A DNA stretch of 64,000 nucleotides from Bacillus_P idriensis_A (GCF_050483325.1 NZ_JBCMYF010000022.1:1-64000); one strand, 5' to 3'. Shown: positions 29,098-38,045, counted from the stretch's first letter. A program made the numbers and translations. Notes: generated from the letters alone by a model not told the origin.

Positions 29098-29125
29098 ATT
29101 ATATGTGAATCTTTGAAGAATGCAA
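29098..29125 (-). promoter_or_regulatory. sigma-A promoter of the T-box/argS transcript
   Basis: Leftward TTGCAT (29120-29125), 16-bp spacer, TATAAT (29098-29103). Transcription would start near 29091, right at the T-box leader. Confidence 0.8.
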
Positions 29126-29138
29126 GAGTTTTTAAAAA

Positions 29139-29741
29139 TTATCCATACAATTTAGGCAGCGGTCCATCCGGATTAATCAGATCTTCCAAATCATAGATGG
29201 ATATCGGAAAATACAGAAATCCATATGCATAAGCTGCGATTTCATAGAGCTGAAAATATATGACAAGAGATTTATCAGCTAAATAAAAATCCTGATCAGG
29301 GCGAATTGATTTAAAGGGAGGATCAAGTAAGGTAATCTCCCTTTCTTTAAGCTGTTTTGCAATAATGGAGGACAATCGTTCTATATAGCTGCTGTCTTTT
29401 TTAAAAAGATCCTGGAGCTTATATTTTTTTCCTGTCTGGGTATCGTATGTCAGCCCTTTTAGAAAAGACATGCCATGAGCGCCTCCGGAATACACGTAAT
29501 TCAGCAGCGTTAAACTTAACAAGTCACGCTCATTCGTTTTAATCTCATATGTCCCTTGCATCTCCGTCTGCAATCCGCCGTCATACCCTCCAAAACGAAT
29601 CTGATCCTGAACACTCTTAAGGATATCTGCATTGATTTTCTGCTGACTGAATGCTTGAGGAACCATTATAGATGGATAGAATATCGAAAGCTTTTTCCCT
29701 TCTATTTTATGTGTTAATACTCCGGCCGGCAATGCAGTCAT
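29139..29741 (-). CDS. DUF4163/DUF3298 domain protein (RsiV-like fold)
   Basis: 200 residues from the ATG at 29741 with AAGGAGG at 7 nt. N-terminal DUF4163 region (KKLSIFYPSIMVPQAF), then DUF3298 (YVYSGGAHGMSFLKGLTYD, KKYKLQDLFK, FYLADKSLVIYFQLYEIAAYAYG). These domains form the extracellular part of RsiV and PdaC. Here there is no signal peptide or membrane anchor with this start, so it may be cytoplasmic. Single gene; function unknown. Confidence 0.8.
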   Translation of the reverse strand: MTALPAGVLTHKIEGKKLSIFYPSIMVPQAFSQQKINADILKSVQDQIRFGGYDGGLQTEMQGTYEIKTNERDLLSLTLLNYVYSGGAHGMSFLKGLTYDTQTGKKYKLQDLFKKDSSYIERLSSIIAKQLKEREITLLDPPFKSIRPDQDFYLADKSLVIYFQLYEIAAYAYGFLYFPISIYDLEDLINPDGPLPKLYG

Positions 29742-29822
29742 TCTGTCGCCTCCTTGTTGCTTTTGTTCAATCATATGAAACGATCCTTGCATTCATCCTT
29801 TTAAGGCGGATTGTTTTTTGTA

Positions 29823-29848
29823 AAAAAAAGAAGCCTTAATGGCTTCTT
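29823..29848 (-). terminator. terminator at the end of cwlS
   Basis: AAGAAGCC/GGCTTCTT stem, 5-nt loop, leftward T-run; it overlaps the stop codon region. Confidence 0.8.
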
Positions 29849-30875
29849 ATTTTAAATAGCGTTTTGCTCCAAGGTATCTTGCTTTCCAATAAGAATTATC
29901 TAATTTAGAGATCGTAACACCTGATGAACTCGCATGAATAAATTCTCCATTGCCAAGATAAATTCCCATATGCGACGGGCCTGCCTTGTATGTAGTGAAA
30001 TAAACGAAGTCACCTTTTTGCGGAGAGCTGACGGACGTCATAATGTCCCAATATCCAGCAGTGCTGAGACGGGAGACAGACGTCACTTTGTTCAGTACAT
30101 AGTACATGAATCCGCTGCAGTCAAATCCAGAAGGAGTATTTCCAGCCCAGCGGTATGGAACTCCAGCGTGTTTCTTTGCTTCAGCAATCATCGTGTCAAT
30201 TTTACTGTTTGCAGATGGCTTTGTTTCTTCCACCTCACCAGGTGCAGCTTGGCTTGAACCTTTCACTTTAAGGATCTGGCCAGCGTAAATCATATCTGAT
30301 TTCAGATTGTTCATGGCTTTTAATTCAGGAACAGTAAGATCGAATTGATTTGCAATCTTTCCGAGGTAATCACCAAGCTGTACTTTATAGGTTGCTGTTG
30401 CTGAAGAAGCAGGCTTGCTTTCAGCTGGTTTCGGAGCAGCAGCGTCTGGCGCTTGTTCTGCACTTTTGCTTACTTTTAAAGTCTGCCCTGGACGGATCAA
30501 ATCTGATTTCAGTCCATTTAAACTCTTAAGCTCATTTACTGATACATTATGGTTTCTTGCAATGACCCAGAGGGAATCGCCTGATTTCACTTTGTATGTA
30601 GAGACAGAGGTTTTAGCGGGAGCAGCAGGTTTTTGCACACTTGATGCGGGTTTTTCAGCAGTTCCGGATATCTTCAGGACTTGTCCTGGAAAAATCATAT
30701 CATTAGAAAGCTTATTTGCCATTTTAATTGTGTCGACTGATGTTTTATACTCGCGTGACAACTTCCATAACGAATCGCCTTTTTTAACGGTTATGCTGTC
30801 TGCAGAAGCTGCGGATCCAAGCAAGCCGGAACCGATGACTGCTGAAGCAGTTAACCCAATAATTTTCTGTTTCAT
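29847..30875 (-). CDS. cwlS: LysM-NlpC/P60 peptidoglycan endopeptidase
   Basis: 342 residues: Sec signal peptide (cleavage after about residue 25), three LysM domains (about 27-69, 93-135, 162-204) joined by Pro/Ala/Ser/Lys linkers, and an NlpC/P60 domain (225-342) with Cys253 (FDCSG), His302 (SHMGIYL) and His314. Cleaves D-Glu-mDAP stem-peptide bonds in the wall. B. subtilis CwlS has four LysM repeats; this has three. Location next to yojM and cdaS matches yojL/cwlS. The AGGAGGT site is 12 nt before the ATG, a little far. Confidence 0.93.
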   Translation of the reverse strand: MKQKIIGLTASAVIGSGLLGSAASADSITVKKGDSLWKLSREYKTSVDTIKMANKLSNDMIFPGQVLKISGTAEKPASSVQKPAAPAKTSVSTYKVKSGDSLWVIARNHNVSVNELKSLNGLKSDLIRPGQTLKVSKSAEQAPDAAAPKPAESKPASSATATYKVQLGDYLGKIANQFDLTVPELKAMNNLKSDMIYAGQILKVKGSSQAAPGEVEETKPSANSKIDTMIAEAKKHAGVPYRWAGNTPSGFDCSGFMYYVLNKVTSVSRLSTAGYWDIMTSVSSPQKGDFVYFTTYKAGPSHMGIYLGNGEFIHASSSGVTISKLDNSYWKARYLGAKRYLK

Positions 30876-31110
30876 TGTTCGCTAAGTACCTCCTTTTTTC
30901 TTACATGATTATTTTAATAGATTAGGGCATTAATTACTACAAATTTCTAAAAATAGCACTATATTCTTACTAAAATAGCTAAATTTCTCTCTTTTTGTCC
31001 TGTTTTTCTTGCAAAAAATGACAGCATTAGTGTTTTTTGGACGATTTTTGAGATAGCATATCCAATCTGAATTTCATATAGTAATAAAAAAAAGAAACAG
31101 GGTGTTTAAA

Positions 31111-31269
31111 ATGGCGAAGAGAAATCGGGGAAAGACATTATACAAAATGGCATCAAGAGCCCGCGGCACTTGTCCAATCTGCGGAACAGAGAGAATAAAA
31201 CTGCTTTACCCTAATCTGCAGGCGGATGGCAAGAAGCTTACAGTTTGTAAGAAATGCAGAGAGAAGTAG
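31111..31269 (+). CDS. small zinc-ribbon protein
   Basis: 52 residues, very basic, with two Cys pairs, CPIC (about residue 21) and CKKC (about 46), spaced as in a zinc ribbon. It starts MAKRNRGKTLYKMASRARG. AGGGTG lies 7 nt before the ATG. The size and charge recall ribosome-associated or nucleic-acid-binding ribbons; no family is recognised with certainty. Its TAG stop is also the first bases of an interspersed repeat. Confidence 0.75.
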   Translation: MAKRNRGKTLYKMASRARGTCPICGTERIKLLYPNLQADGKKLTVCKKCREK

Positions 31270-31336
31270 AAAAGCGGATCCGTTCTGGCCGAGGGGCTAG
31301 GAGGTGGAGCTAGACAAATAGAAAAGCGGAATTGCC
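31267..31336 (+). repeat. interspersed repeat R2, deleted copy
   Basis: Begins TAGAAAAGCGGATCC and jumps to GTTCTGGCCGAGGGGCTAGG, AGGTGGAGCTAGAC, then starts a second partial copy with TAGAAAAGCGGA. Compared with 45.55 kb and 48.43 kb the central ~60 bp are missing. The first TAG is the stop codon of the zinc-ribbon gene. Confidence 0.8.
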
Positions 31337-31460
31337 AGTTAGCACAGGCAAGCGGATAAGGTTGAGGAAGAAGCTTTAAAATCCGTTTTAACGGTTTATT
31401 AATTTCTTACAGCTCCCTAAACCCCAGCAAACTATTTTTAAAAAATAGCCTTATAGGTTC

Positions 31461-31492
31461 AAAAAAAAAGAGAGGGGCTTTCCCTCTCTTTT
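31461..31492 (-). terminator. terminator of the MFS transporter gene
   Basis: AAGAGAGGG/TCCCTCTCTT stem with short loop and a leftward run of Ts. Confidence 0.85.
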
Positions 31493-32687
31493 ACTTGCTT
31501 TCACTCAAACCGCCTACTTCTGTTTTTTGAAAATATTTCATTCCATAGATGACGACCATCAAGAGCGATAATGTTCCAAAGATCAGCACCATGAACTGAA
31601 GGCCGATTGTATCCAGGAACAGACCCGTACCAAGGAGAACAACCTGGAACATCACCCGGTCAAGCATATTTCTAAACGAGAAGAAACGGCCGTGATATTC
31701 TTTTGGAATTTTTGTCTGGAAAATGGTCGAAACAATCGGAAAAAAGCAGCCTACCCCAAGTCCGAACAATCCAAATGAGATAAGCGACATCCACATGATA
31801 TCACTGAAAAATAAGCTTAGGTGTGCGATTGAAATGATTAGAGCGAACGCAAACAGCATGTGAACGGATGAAAAACGATGGGTTATTTTTTTAACAAAAA
31901 AAGCGCCGATCATAAACGCGATGCCTTCTACTGTATAAAGGAGCCCTTTAATGGACGTGCTGTCCTGAAGCTCGCTAATGTTAATGACCATCAAATTAAA
32001 TCCTCCGATGAACAAAACGGGAATGATTGTCAAAACAAGAGCTGTAATCGCGATAGGCGTCGCTTTCAATACAGGAAGAACTTCTTTAAAACTTCCAGAC
32101 CTCCCTGAATTTGACTGCTCTCTCTTCTCTTCTTTAAAATCAAGCAGAAAAGTAGCACCAAAAAGAACAGCATATGCAGCCATCGACAGGGCATAAATTG
32201 AGGTCAGGCTCATAAAAACTAAAAGCGCGCCGGCAAGTGCTGTGCCGATCACTCTTGCCATAGTTGCAACATTCATGTGCACCCCGTTCATCTGTATCAG
32301 ATCATTGTCTTTTACAATAATCGGAATTACTGCCTGAAGAGCAGGAAAATAAAAGGCTGCGGATAATTGAATGATGATCATAAACAGGATCATAAAGAAA
32401 AGAGAATCAAATTGTATCGCCAAAAACATAAAGATGACACTGAGCATTCTTCCAAGCCCCGAGTATATGAGCACCATTTTTTTAGAGCAGCTGTCAATCA
32501 TTCTCCCCGCAAGCGGTCCGACAAGCACCCCAGCAAGCAGTCCAATAAATAAAATAAGCGATTTCATAAAATCAGATGGTACGTTTTTCTGCATAAATTC
32601 CAAGTTTCCAATAATGCCAAACCATAATCCAAGACCGGCAATAAATTCACCGCCGAGCACAATCCAGACGTTTTTATTTTTCCACAT
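31491..32687 (-). CDS. MFS efflux transporter, macrolide-efflux (MefA/YkuC) type
   Basis: 398 residues with about 12 transmembrane helices. The start MWKNKNVWIVLGGEFIAGLGLW has GGAG 8 nt upstream. The conserved loop 2-3 motif appears as GPLAGRMIDSCSKK, and the domain resembles MefA/YkuC-type exporters (FRNMLDRVMFQ, GLGVGCFFPIVSTIFQTKIP). Likely proton-driven drug or metabolite export; the substrate is unknown. It occupies the place of yojK in the B. subtilis order. Confidence 0.85.
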   Translation of the reverse strand: MWKNKNVWIVLGGEFIAGLGLWFGIIGNLEFMQKNVPSDFMKSLILFIGLLAGVLVGPLAGRMIDSCSKKMVLIYSGLGRMLSVIFMFLAIQFDSLFFMILFMIIIQLSAAFYFPALQAVIPIIVKDNDLIQMNGVHMNVATMARVIGTALAGALLVFMSLTSIYALSMAAYAVLFGATFLLDFKEEKREQSNSGRSGSFKEVLPVLKATPIAITALVLTIIPVLFIGGFNLMVINISELQDSTSIKGLLYTVEGIAFMIGAFFVKKITHRFSSVHMLFAFALIISIAHLSLFFSDIMWMSLISFGLFGLGVGCFFPIVSTIFQTKIPKEYHGRFFSFRNMLDRVMFQVVLLGTGLFLDTIGLQFMVLIFGTLSLLMVVIYGMKYFQKTEVGGLSESK

Positions 32688-32774
32688 GGTGATATCTCCG
32701 TTTTCTGTTTTTTTACTATATCTACTATAGCATCCCAGCATTTATTTCGACTAGCGAAACTTTTTAAAAACAAG

Positions 32775-32795
32775 AAAAAAGCCCTGAACAGGGCC
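32775..32795 (-). terminator. terminator of the NCS2 permease gene
   Basis: GCCCTG/CAGGGC stem with a 2-nt loop and a leftward T-run. Confidence 0.75.
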
Positions 32796-32797
32796 GG

Positions 32798-34132
32798 TCA
32801 GATCATCGTATAAAAATTAATCAAGAAGGCAGCTGTAATAACATACATCATCCAATGCAGTTCTTTTGCTCTGCCAGTAAAAACCTTTAACAATGTGTAA
32901 GAGATAAAACCAAATGCCACCCCTTCTGCAATGCTGAACGTCAAAGGCATCATAATGAGTGTTAAAAAGGCAGGAATCAATTCGGTTAAATCATCAAAAT
33001 GAATCTCCTTCAATTCTGTCATCATGAAGGCTCCAATGATAATTAAAACAGGTGCTGTCGCAGCATTCGGGATGAATTGAATCAAAGGGGTAAACAAAAG
33101 AGTCAGCAAAAACAGCAAAGCAGCAAATACTGCTTTTAAGCCCGTCCTGCCCCCTTCTGCAATTCCGGTCGCATTTTCAATGTAAGTATTCATGGCTGTA
33201 CTTCCAAACACCGCACTGATCATTGTGCCGAGCGCACCGGTCGTCAATGCGCGTTTCATGTTAGTTGTTTCGCCATTCTCATCATTTAAATTCGCTTTTT
33301 TTGTTAATCCGATCAAAGTGGCCAATGTATCAAATAATTCTACGATTGTAAAAGAGAAGATGACGGAGAAAATACCGTATCCGATGGCAGCCATGATATC
33401 AAGCTTCATAAATGTTAATTCAACTGACGGCCAGTCAAAGGACAGAATATCACCTGCTGATTTAGGCACAGGCGAGTGGCCGGTCAGCATGGACAGTGCA
33501 GTAATGACAAAGATGCTTAAAATTAAGCCCCCTCTGATATTTCTGGATACAAGCACGGCAGCAAGGATCAGTCCTGCAAGCGCAAGCCATGTTCCCTGAT
33601 CGGCAATATTTCCGAGTGCCACATATGTAGCTTCATCAGGAACAATGATGCCCCCGTTTTTCAGGCCAATAAAGGCTACAAATAATCCAATTCCTGCTGT
33701 AATGGAAGCTTTTAATGTTTTGGGAATAGCAGAGACTACTTTTGAACTGACTCCTGTGACAGATAATAAAAAGAAAACGAAGCCCGAAATAAATACAGCC
33801 CCGAGCGCCGTTTCCCATGTTAAACCCTGACCGAGGACAACCGTATATGTAAAAAAAGCATTTAACCCCATGCCTGGTCCAATGACAATCGGCAGGTTTG
33901 CCCATAACCCCATTAATAGGGTCGTAATCACGATAGCCAAAATGGTGCCGGCAAGCGCTGCTTCCTTGGGCATCCCGGCTTCAGATAAGATAATCGGGTT
34001 GACAAGGATGATGTAGCTGACAGTCATAAATGTTGTCAGAGCAGCAATAAATTCCGTTCTTACCGTTGTTTTCCGTTCATCTAAGCGGAAAAACGAGTTT
34101 AAAAACGAATACAGGTTTTTCTTGTCTTGCAT
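32798..34132 (-). CDS. NCS2 purine permease (guanine/hypoxanthine type)
   Basis: 444 residues from the ATG with GAGGAGG upstream. About 13 transmembrane segments, with FIAALTTFMTVSYIILVNPIIL at the N-terminus, GPGMGLNAFFTYTVV, the substrate-site ELFDTLATLIG, and FGSTAMNTYIENATGIAEGGRTG. This is the PbuG/PbuO/AzgA-like branch, proton symporters for hypoxanthine, guanine or adenine. No purine riboswitch is visible in the short upstream region. Confidence 0.9.
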   Translation of the reverse strand: MQDKKNLYSFLNSFFRLDERKTTVRTEFIAALTTFMTVSYIILVNPIILSEAGMPKEAALAGTILAIVITTLLMGLWANLPIVIGPGMGLNAFFTYTVVLGQGLTWETALGAVFISGFVFFLLSVTGVSSKVVSAIPKTLKASITAGIGLFVAFIGLKNGGIIVPDEATYVALGNIADQGTWLALAGLILAAVLVSRNIRGGLILSIFVITALSMLTGHSPVPKSAGDILSFDWPSVELTFMKLDIMAAIGYGIFSVIFSFTIVELFDTLATLIGLTKKANLNDENGETTNMKRALTTGALGTMISAVFGSTAMNTYIENATGIAEGGRTGLKAVFAALLFLLTLLFTPLIQFIPNAATAPVLIIIGAFMMTELKEIHFDDLTELIPAFLTLIMMPLTFSIAEGVAFGFISYTLLKVFTGRAKELHWMMYVITAAFLINFYTMI

Positions 34133-34258
34133 TTGTTCTTCCTCCTCATAAATAGAAGAGCGCTGTCTTATCATGCTGATGGATGAAGCAAATCATGAAG
34201 GCATAGCTCATAAAGTAAAAACTTCATTATAAAGGATTTTTTTTAATATGAAAAGCAT

Positions 34259-34861
34259 TTATTCAGAGCTGAATGGATACAGCCCGCCATTTATCGCAAA
34301 TGACATTTTCCCTGTTTCTTCCGATACAACAAGCGCGATTGCATCTGTTGATTCTGTAATGCCAAGGGCAGCCCGGTGCCTTGTTCCGACCTTAGCATCA
34401 GAGGTCTGCGTTGATAGCGGAAGTACATTTGCTGCTGAAATGATTTTCGTTCCTGAAACGAGCACGGCTCCATCATGAAGCGGATTCCCCGGATAAAAAA
34501 TACTTTCAAGCAATGACGCAGATAAATAAGCATCAATCGTTACACCGTTTTGAAGAAAAGAGAAAAGAGGGTCTTTCCTCTCTATCACTATTAAACCGCC
34601 GTGTTTATGATCAGACAACTGCTGAATGACTTTAGATAGCACGGCATAATGCGGAGTGTACTCAGATAAATAAGACTGCAAATAAAAGGATGATGCCTGC
34701 GATTGAAGCTGCTGAAAGATCTTATGCAAATCTTCAAGCTCACAAAGCAGACAATGGTCTTTCTCATGAAGCGAGTTCATCAGCTGTCTGGATTCTTCAA
34801 TGATGTTGCCCAGCTGGTCATAGATGTGTATTTTTATCGGATCGATTAATTCGTGTTCCAA
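34259..34861 (-). CDS. cdaS: diadenylate cyclase (c-di-AMP synthase)
   Basis: 200 residues. Two N-terminal helices (1-65), which are autoinhibitory in CdaS, precede the DAC domain with the catalytic DGA at 130-132 (LHDGAVLV) and the RHR motif at 161-163 (GTRHRAALG). It makes c-di-AMP from two ATP. B. subtilis CdaS (YojJ) works during sporulation and affects germination. No membrane segment, which separates it from CdaA. Synteny with yojI downstream supports the name. Confidence 0.93.
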   Translation of the reverse strand: MEHELIDPIKIHIYDQLGNIIEESRQLMNSLHEKDHCLLCELEDLHKIFQQLQSQASSFYLQSYLSEYTPHYAVLSKVIQQLSDHKHGGLIVIERKDPLFSFLQNGVTIDAYLSASLLESIFYPGNPLHDGAVLVSGTKIISAANVLPLSTQTSDAKVGTRHRAALGITESTDAIALVVSEETGKMSFAINGGLYPFSSE

Positions 34862-35125
34862 GATGTCCAGCTCCTTTCCGTCATTTCACCGTTTTTCTTA
34901 TTATCTGAAAAACCTCTGCATTCCATGCAATAATTTTCCATTTAGTGTTCATACTAAAACAAATCGATTTTAGTATAAATGGTTGTTTTAGTTGATAAAT
35001 GGTTTCCCTTCCTTTCCGCTCCACTTTAGGTCATATACATTTATGCTAAAACCCAAAGTTTACGAAAAGAGCTAATAAAATGACAGCACTTTGACACTGC
35101 TGCTAATCTAACGGAGGAATGCACC

Positions 35126-35245
35126 ATGACAACAGTTAAAATCTTTCAATATCTATTTTCTGGTATGGGTGTAATGATCTTAAGTTATTTTTATTATCAA
35201 ATGTTTAAGCCCGAGAAAAAAGAGCTTGAAGAGAAGTCGAAATAG
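35126..35245 (+). CDS. small single-TM protein
   Basis: 39 residues: one hydrophobic helix (about 8-27) followed by an acidic/basic tail (KPEKKELEEKSK). GGAGGA at 6-8 nt before the ATG. Not recognised. It lies between cdaS and the MATE gene; a short gap and no terminator suggest it may be read together with the MATE gene. Confidence 0.6.
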   Translation: MTTVKIFQYLFSGMGVMILSYFYYQMFKPEKKELEEKSK

Positions 35246-35309
35246 TCACGAGTTCTTTTTTTTCATGTTATAATTCTTTCGTTACTCTATGAAACCCGAG
35301 GATATTAAC

Positions 35310-36674
35310 ATGAATCAAACCTTTACTCTTTTGGAGAAAGGAAAGCAATTTTCCTACATCCTTTTTCCGATATTAATTACGCAGCTTGCTCTTTATTCAA
35401 TGAATTTCTTTGATACAACCATGTCTGGAAAAGTCAGCCCTGGAGATCTTGCAGGAGTTGCAATTGGATCAAGCATATGGGTTCCTGTCTATACCGGACT
35501 AAGCGGAATCCTGCTTGCAGTAACTCCGATTGTTTCCCAATTTGTGGGTGCTAAACAGAAGGAGAAAATACCTTTTACAGTCATTCAAGGTTTGTACCTT
35601 TCCGTGTTACTGTCCATTATCGTTGGAGTAATCGGACTTTTTGTCATTGATCCCATTTTAAACACGATGACACTCGAGGATCATGTAAGAGAGACGGCTA
35701 AGCTTTATCTCGCTGCTTTGGCTTTTGGCATTCTGCCGCTCTTTGCTTATAATGTATTGCGGTGTTTCATAGATGCGCTCGGATTTACCAGAGTCTCCAT
35801 GATCATCACTTTATTATCTCTGCCGATCAACGTAGTATTCAATTATTTATTTATCTATGGAAAGTTCGGTTTTCCGGCTCTTGGCGGTGTAGGAGCTGGT
35901 GTTGCTTCAACGATTACATACTGGAGCATTTTTCTGATTTCTGTTTATGTCATTGTGAAAAAGCACCCTTTTGTGAACTACGGCATTTTCAAGAAACTGT
36001 ACCGTGCTTCTGCAAAAGCATGGCTCAGTCTCTTAAAAATCGGAATTCCAATTGGGATTGCCATATTTTTCGAAACCAGTATTTTTGCAGCGGTTACTTT
36101 ATTGATGAGCAATTATGACACAGTCACGATTGCCTCTCATCAAATCGCCATCAATTTTGCTTCACTTTTGTACATGCTTCCGCTCAGCATATCAATGGCG
36201 CTGACAATAGTCGTCGGTTATGAAGTTGGTGCGAAAAGGTACAGGGATGCAAAGCAATATAGTTATATGGGAATTGTCATGGCTGTAATTCTGTCGCTTA
36301 TTACAGCAGCGGTTATCTATTTCTTAAGAAGTGAAATTGCGGCGATCTATACGAACGAAGGCATTGTCATAAAACTCTCGGCCCAGTTTTTGATCTATGC
36401 GATTTTTTTCCAGCTGTCAGATGCAATAGCCGCTCCCATACAAGGAGCATTGCGGGGCTATAAAGATGTGAATGTCACCCTGGTGATGGCGCTTGTTTCT
36501 TACTGGGTTATCGGACTTCCAACAGGATACTGGCTCGCAAACAATACGTCTTTCATGGCTTTTGGCTACTGGATCGGCTTGATTGCAGGTCTTGCCGCTG
36601 CCGCTGCTGCACTGACTGCAAGGCTGTGGTTTATTCAAAAAAAGGTTTATTCAATAGATGAAAAACAAGGATAA
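35310..36674 (+). CDS. yojI: MATE family multidrug efflux transporter
   Basis: 454 residues, twelve transmembrane helices in two similar halves (QLALYSMNFFDTTMSGK..., then FFETSIFAAVTLLM...). The second ATG (35310) is preferred because GAGG lies just before it; the frame is open to 35289. Exchanges Na+ or H+ for cationic drugs. Similar to B. subtilis YojI, and the position agrees. Confidence 0.9.
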   Translation: MNQTFTLLEKGKQFSYILFPILITQLALYSMNFFDTTMSGKVSPGDLAGVAIGSSIWVPVYTGLSGILLAVTPIVSQFVGAKQKEKIPFTVIQGLYLSVLLSIIVGVIGLFVIDPILNTMTLEDHVRETAKLYLAALAFGILPLFAYNVLRCFIDALGFTRVSMIITLLSLPINVVFNYLFIYGKFGFPALGGVGAGVASTITYWSIFLISVYVIVKKHPFVNYGIFKKLYRASAKAWLSLLKIGIPIGIAIFFETSIFAAVTLLMSNYDTVTIASHQIAINFASLLYMLPLSISMALTIVVGYEVGAKRYRDAKQYSYMGIVMAVILSLITAAVIYFLRSEIAAIYTNEGIVIKLSAQFLIYAIFFQLSDAIAAPIQGALRGYKDVNVTLVMALVSYWVIGLPTGYWLANNTSFMAFGYWIGLIAGLAAAAAALTARLWFIQKKVYSIDEKQG

Positions 36675-36685
36675 GCATTCATCAT

Positions 36686-36726
36686 AAAAAAAGATGATCT
36701 CGAAATAACGAGATCATCTTTTTTTA
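36686..36726. terminator. bidirectional terminator between MATE gene and bshB2
   Basis: AAAAAGATGATCTCG/CGAGATCATCTTTTT perfect stem, 6-nt loop, A-run before and T-run after, serving both converging genes. Confidence 0.95.
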
Positions 36727-37392
36727 TTCATCATTCCATTTATACGTCCAGAAAATCTCCTGCTCCACCCAATGCATGACTTCAGGATCTTTATTTTTAA
36801 ACTTTTCTTCCATCTGTTTAAGCATGCCTTCTGTCTGGCTGCGATGAGCACGCAAGGCATTTAACTTCATTTCGGCAACACTTGAGATGTCAATTGCAAC
36901 ATCATGCTCGCCAAGCACTTCTACTCGATTTCTAGTAATGGCAACACAGTATGTCACAGGACGTTCTTCAAGCGGCATTCTGCTTAATGCGCGAATGGTT
37001 GCAGCACCAGTTGCATCATGATCAGGATGTACACCGTGACCAGGGTAAAACGTAACAACGAGAGTCGGATTCACTTCCTGAATAATTTCTTCTATTATAT
37101 CTGCAAATCGGTCGATATCTTCAAATTCAAGTGTTTTGTCGCGCAGGCCAAGCATTCTTAAATCGTGAACATCAAGTGCATCACAGGCATCCCGCAGTTC
37201 TTTTTTACGGATTTCAGGCAGGATCTCCCGGTTTGCAAACAGCGGATTTCCCATGTTTCTTCCCATTTGGCCAAGTGTTGCACAGGCATATGTAACAGGA
37301 ATCCCTTCTTTGCGTTTTAACGACATTAAACCTCCTACTCCAAATGACTCGTCATCCGGATGAGGCAAAACGACTAATACATGCTCTCTCAT
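36724..37392 (-). CDS. bshB2: bacillithiol biosynthesis deacetylase
   Basis: 222 residues from the second ATG (GGGAG at 7 nt). The LmbE/PIG-L zinc motif HPDDE is near residue 12 and a further metal His lies in GHGVHPDHDATG. Removes the acetyl group from GlcNAc-malate in bacillithiol synthesis (cytoplasm). Third gene of an operon with an unknown 90-residue protein and yojF, with gaps of about 10 bp, as yojF-yojG in B. subtilis. Confidence 0.94.
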   Translation of the reverse strand: MREHVLVVLPHPDDESFGVGGLMSLKRKEGIPVTYACATLGQMGRNMGNPLFANREILPEIRKKELRDACDALDVHDLRMLGLRDKTLEFEDIDRFADIIEEIIQEVNPTLVVTFYPGHGVHPDHDATGAATIRALSRMPLEERPVTYCVAITRNRVEVLGEHDVAIDISSVAEMKLNALRAHRSQTEGMLKQMEEKFKNKDPEVMHWVEQEIFWTYKWNDE

Positions 37393-37407
37393 TTTCATTC
37401 TCCCTTT

Positions 37408-37761
37408 CTACTCTGCAAACGGAGTCTCGCTGATTTGAAGCGCGATGGCAAGCTTTCCATCGCGGTCATGCCCTGCCATCAGCAGCTGATTATGTTCATT
37501 GTATACCCAGTCTGTCAGTCCTTCTGCATAAATCCAGCCATGTTCTATTTTAAGACCGACACGGTAGGGACCCTGACCGGTGATCTTAGCCTGCTCAAAA
37601 GAAACCTTTGCATTTCTGATAAATGCCACGACTGTCATATTGTTTTCATTTATATGAGCAGAGTAAGCGCCTGTCGTTGTTTCAAGGTGAACATAAACTT
37701 CTTTGTTCACGAGAACGTCTAAATGTTTTTGAATGTCATCTTTCGTAATGGGGACCATCAT
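37408..37761 (-). CDS. yojF: DUF1806 protein YojF
   Basis: 117 residues, matching B. subtilis YojF (KDDIQKHLDVLVNKEVYVHLETT, GPYRVGLKIEHGWIYAEGLTDW). It always neighbours bshB2 in bacilli, which implies a link to bacillithiol, but no activity is assigned. AAGGAG lies before two consecutive ATGs; either could be used. Confidence 0.9.
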   Translation of the reverse strand: MMVPITKDDIQKHLDVLVNKEVYVHLETTTGAYSAHINENNMTVVAFIRNAKVSFEQAKITGQGPYRVGLKIEHGWIYAEGLTDWVYNEHNQLLMAGHDRDGKLAIALQISETPFAE

Positions 37762-37772
37762 TCTGCTCCTTT

Positions 37773-38045
37773 TTATGTAGATTGTCTGATTTCTTCATAC
37801 ACTTTTATATGCAAGTCAATCAGGGTCAGCTTTTCCTGATCGAGAATGCTGGATGCGGAAATCCGTTTGATTGCTGAAAAAAACTTCTTCTCTGTGTTTT
37901 TCCGCAGGCGCGGATGGGTCATTTCATCCTGCAGTTCAACTTTAATGGCGCCGAGAAGTGTCTGCATATCATCATCACTGACCTCAAGCTGCCGATTCGA
38001 CCAAAGCTTCCGGTATACCTTTAAAAGCTCGCGGTTCTCCGTCAT
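37773..38045 (-). CDS. small helical protein heading the bshB2 operon
   Basis: 90 residues, hydrophilic and mainly helical (VYRKLWSNRQLEVSDDDMQTLLGAIKVEL, quoted only as VSDDDMQTLLGAI). Not recognised. Its stop is 11 bp before yojF, so the three genes form one operon. The ribosome binding site AAAGGA is about 13 nt from the ATG. Confidence 0.75.
   Translation of the reverse strand: MTENRELLKVYRKLWSNRQLEVSDDDMQTLLGAIKVELQDEMTHPRLRKNTEKKFFSAIKRISASSILDQEKLTLIDLHIKVYEEIRQST

Noticed and set aside
34175..34258. Purine riboswitch before the NCS2 permease
   Set aside because: The upstream gap is under 90 bp and shows neither the aptamer core nor an expression-platform hairpin.
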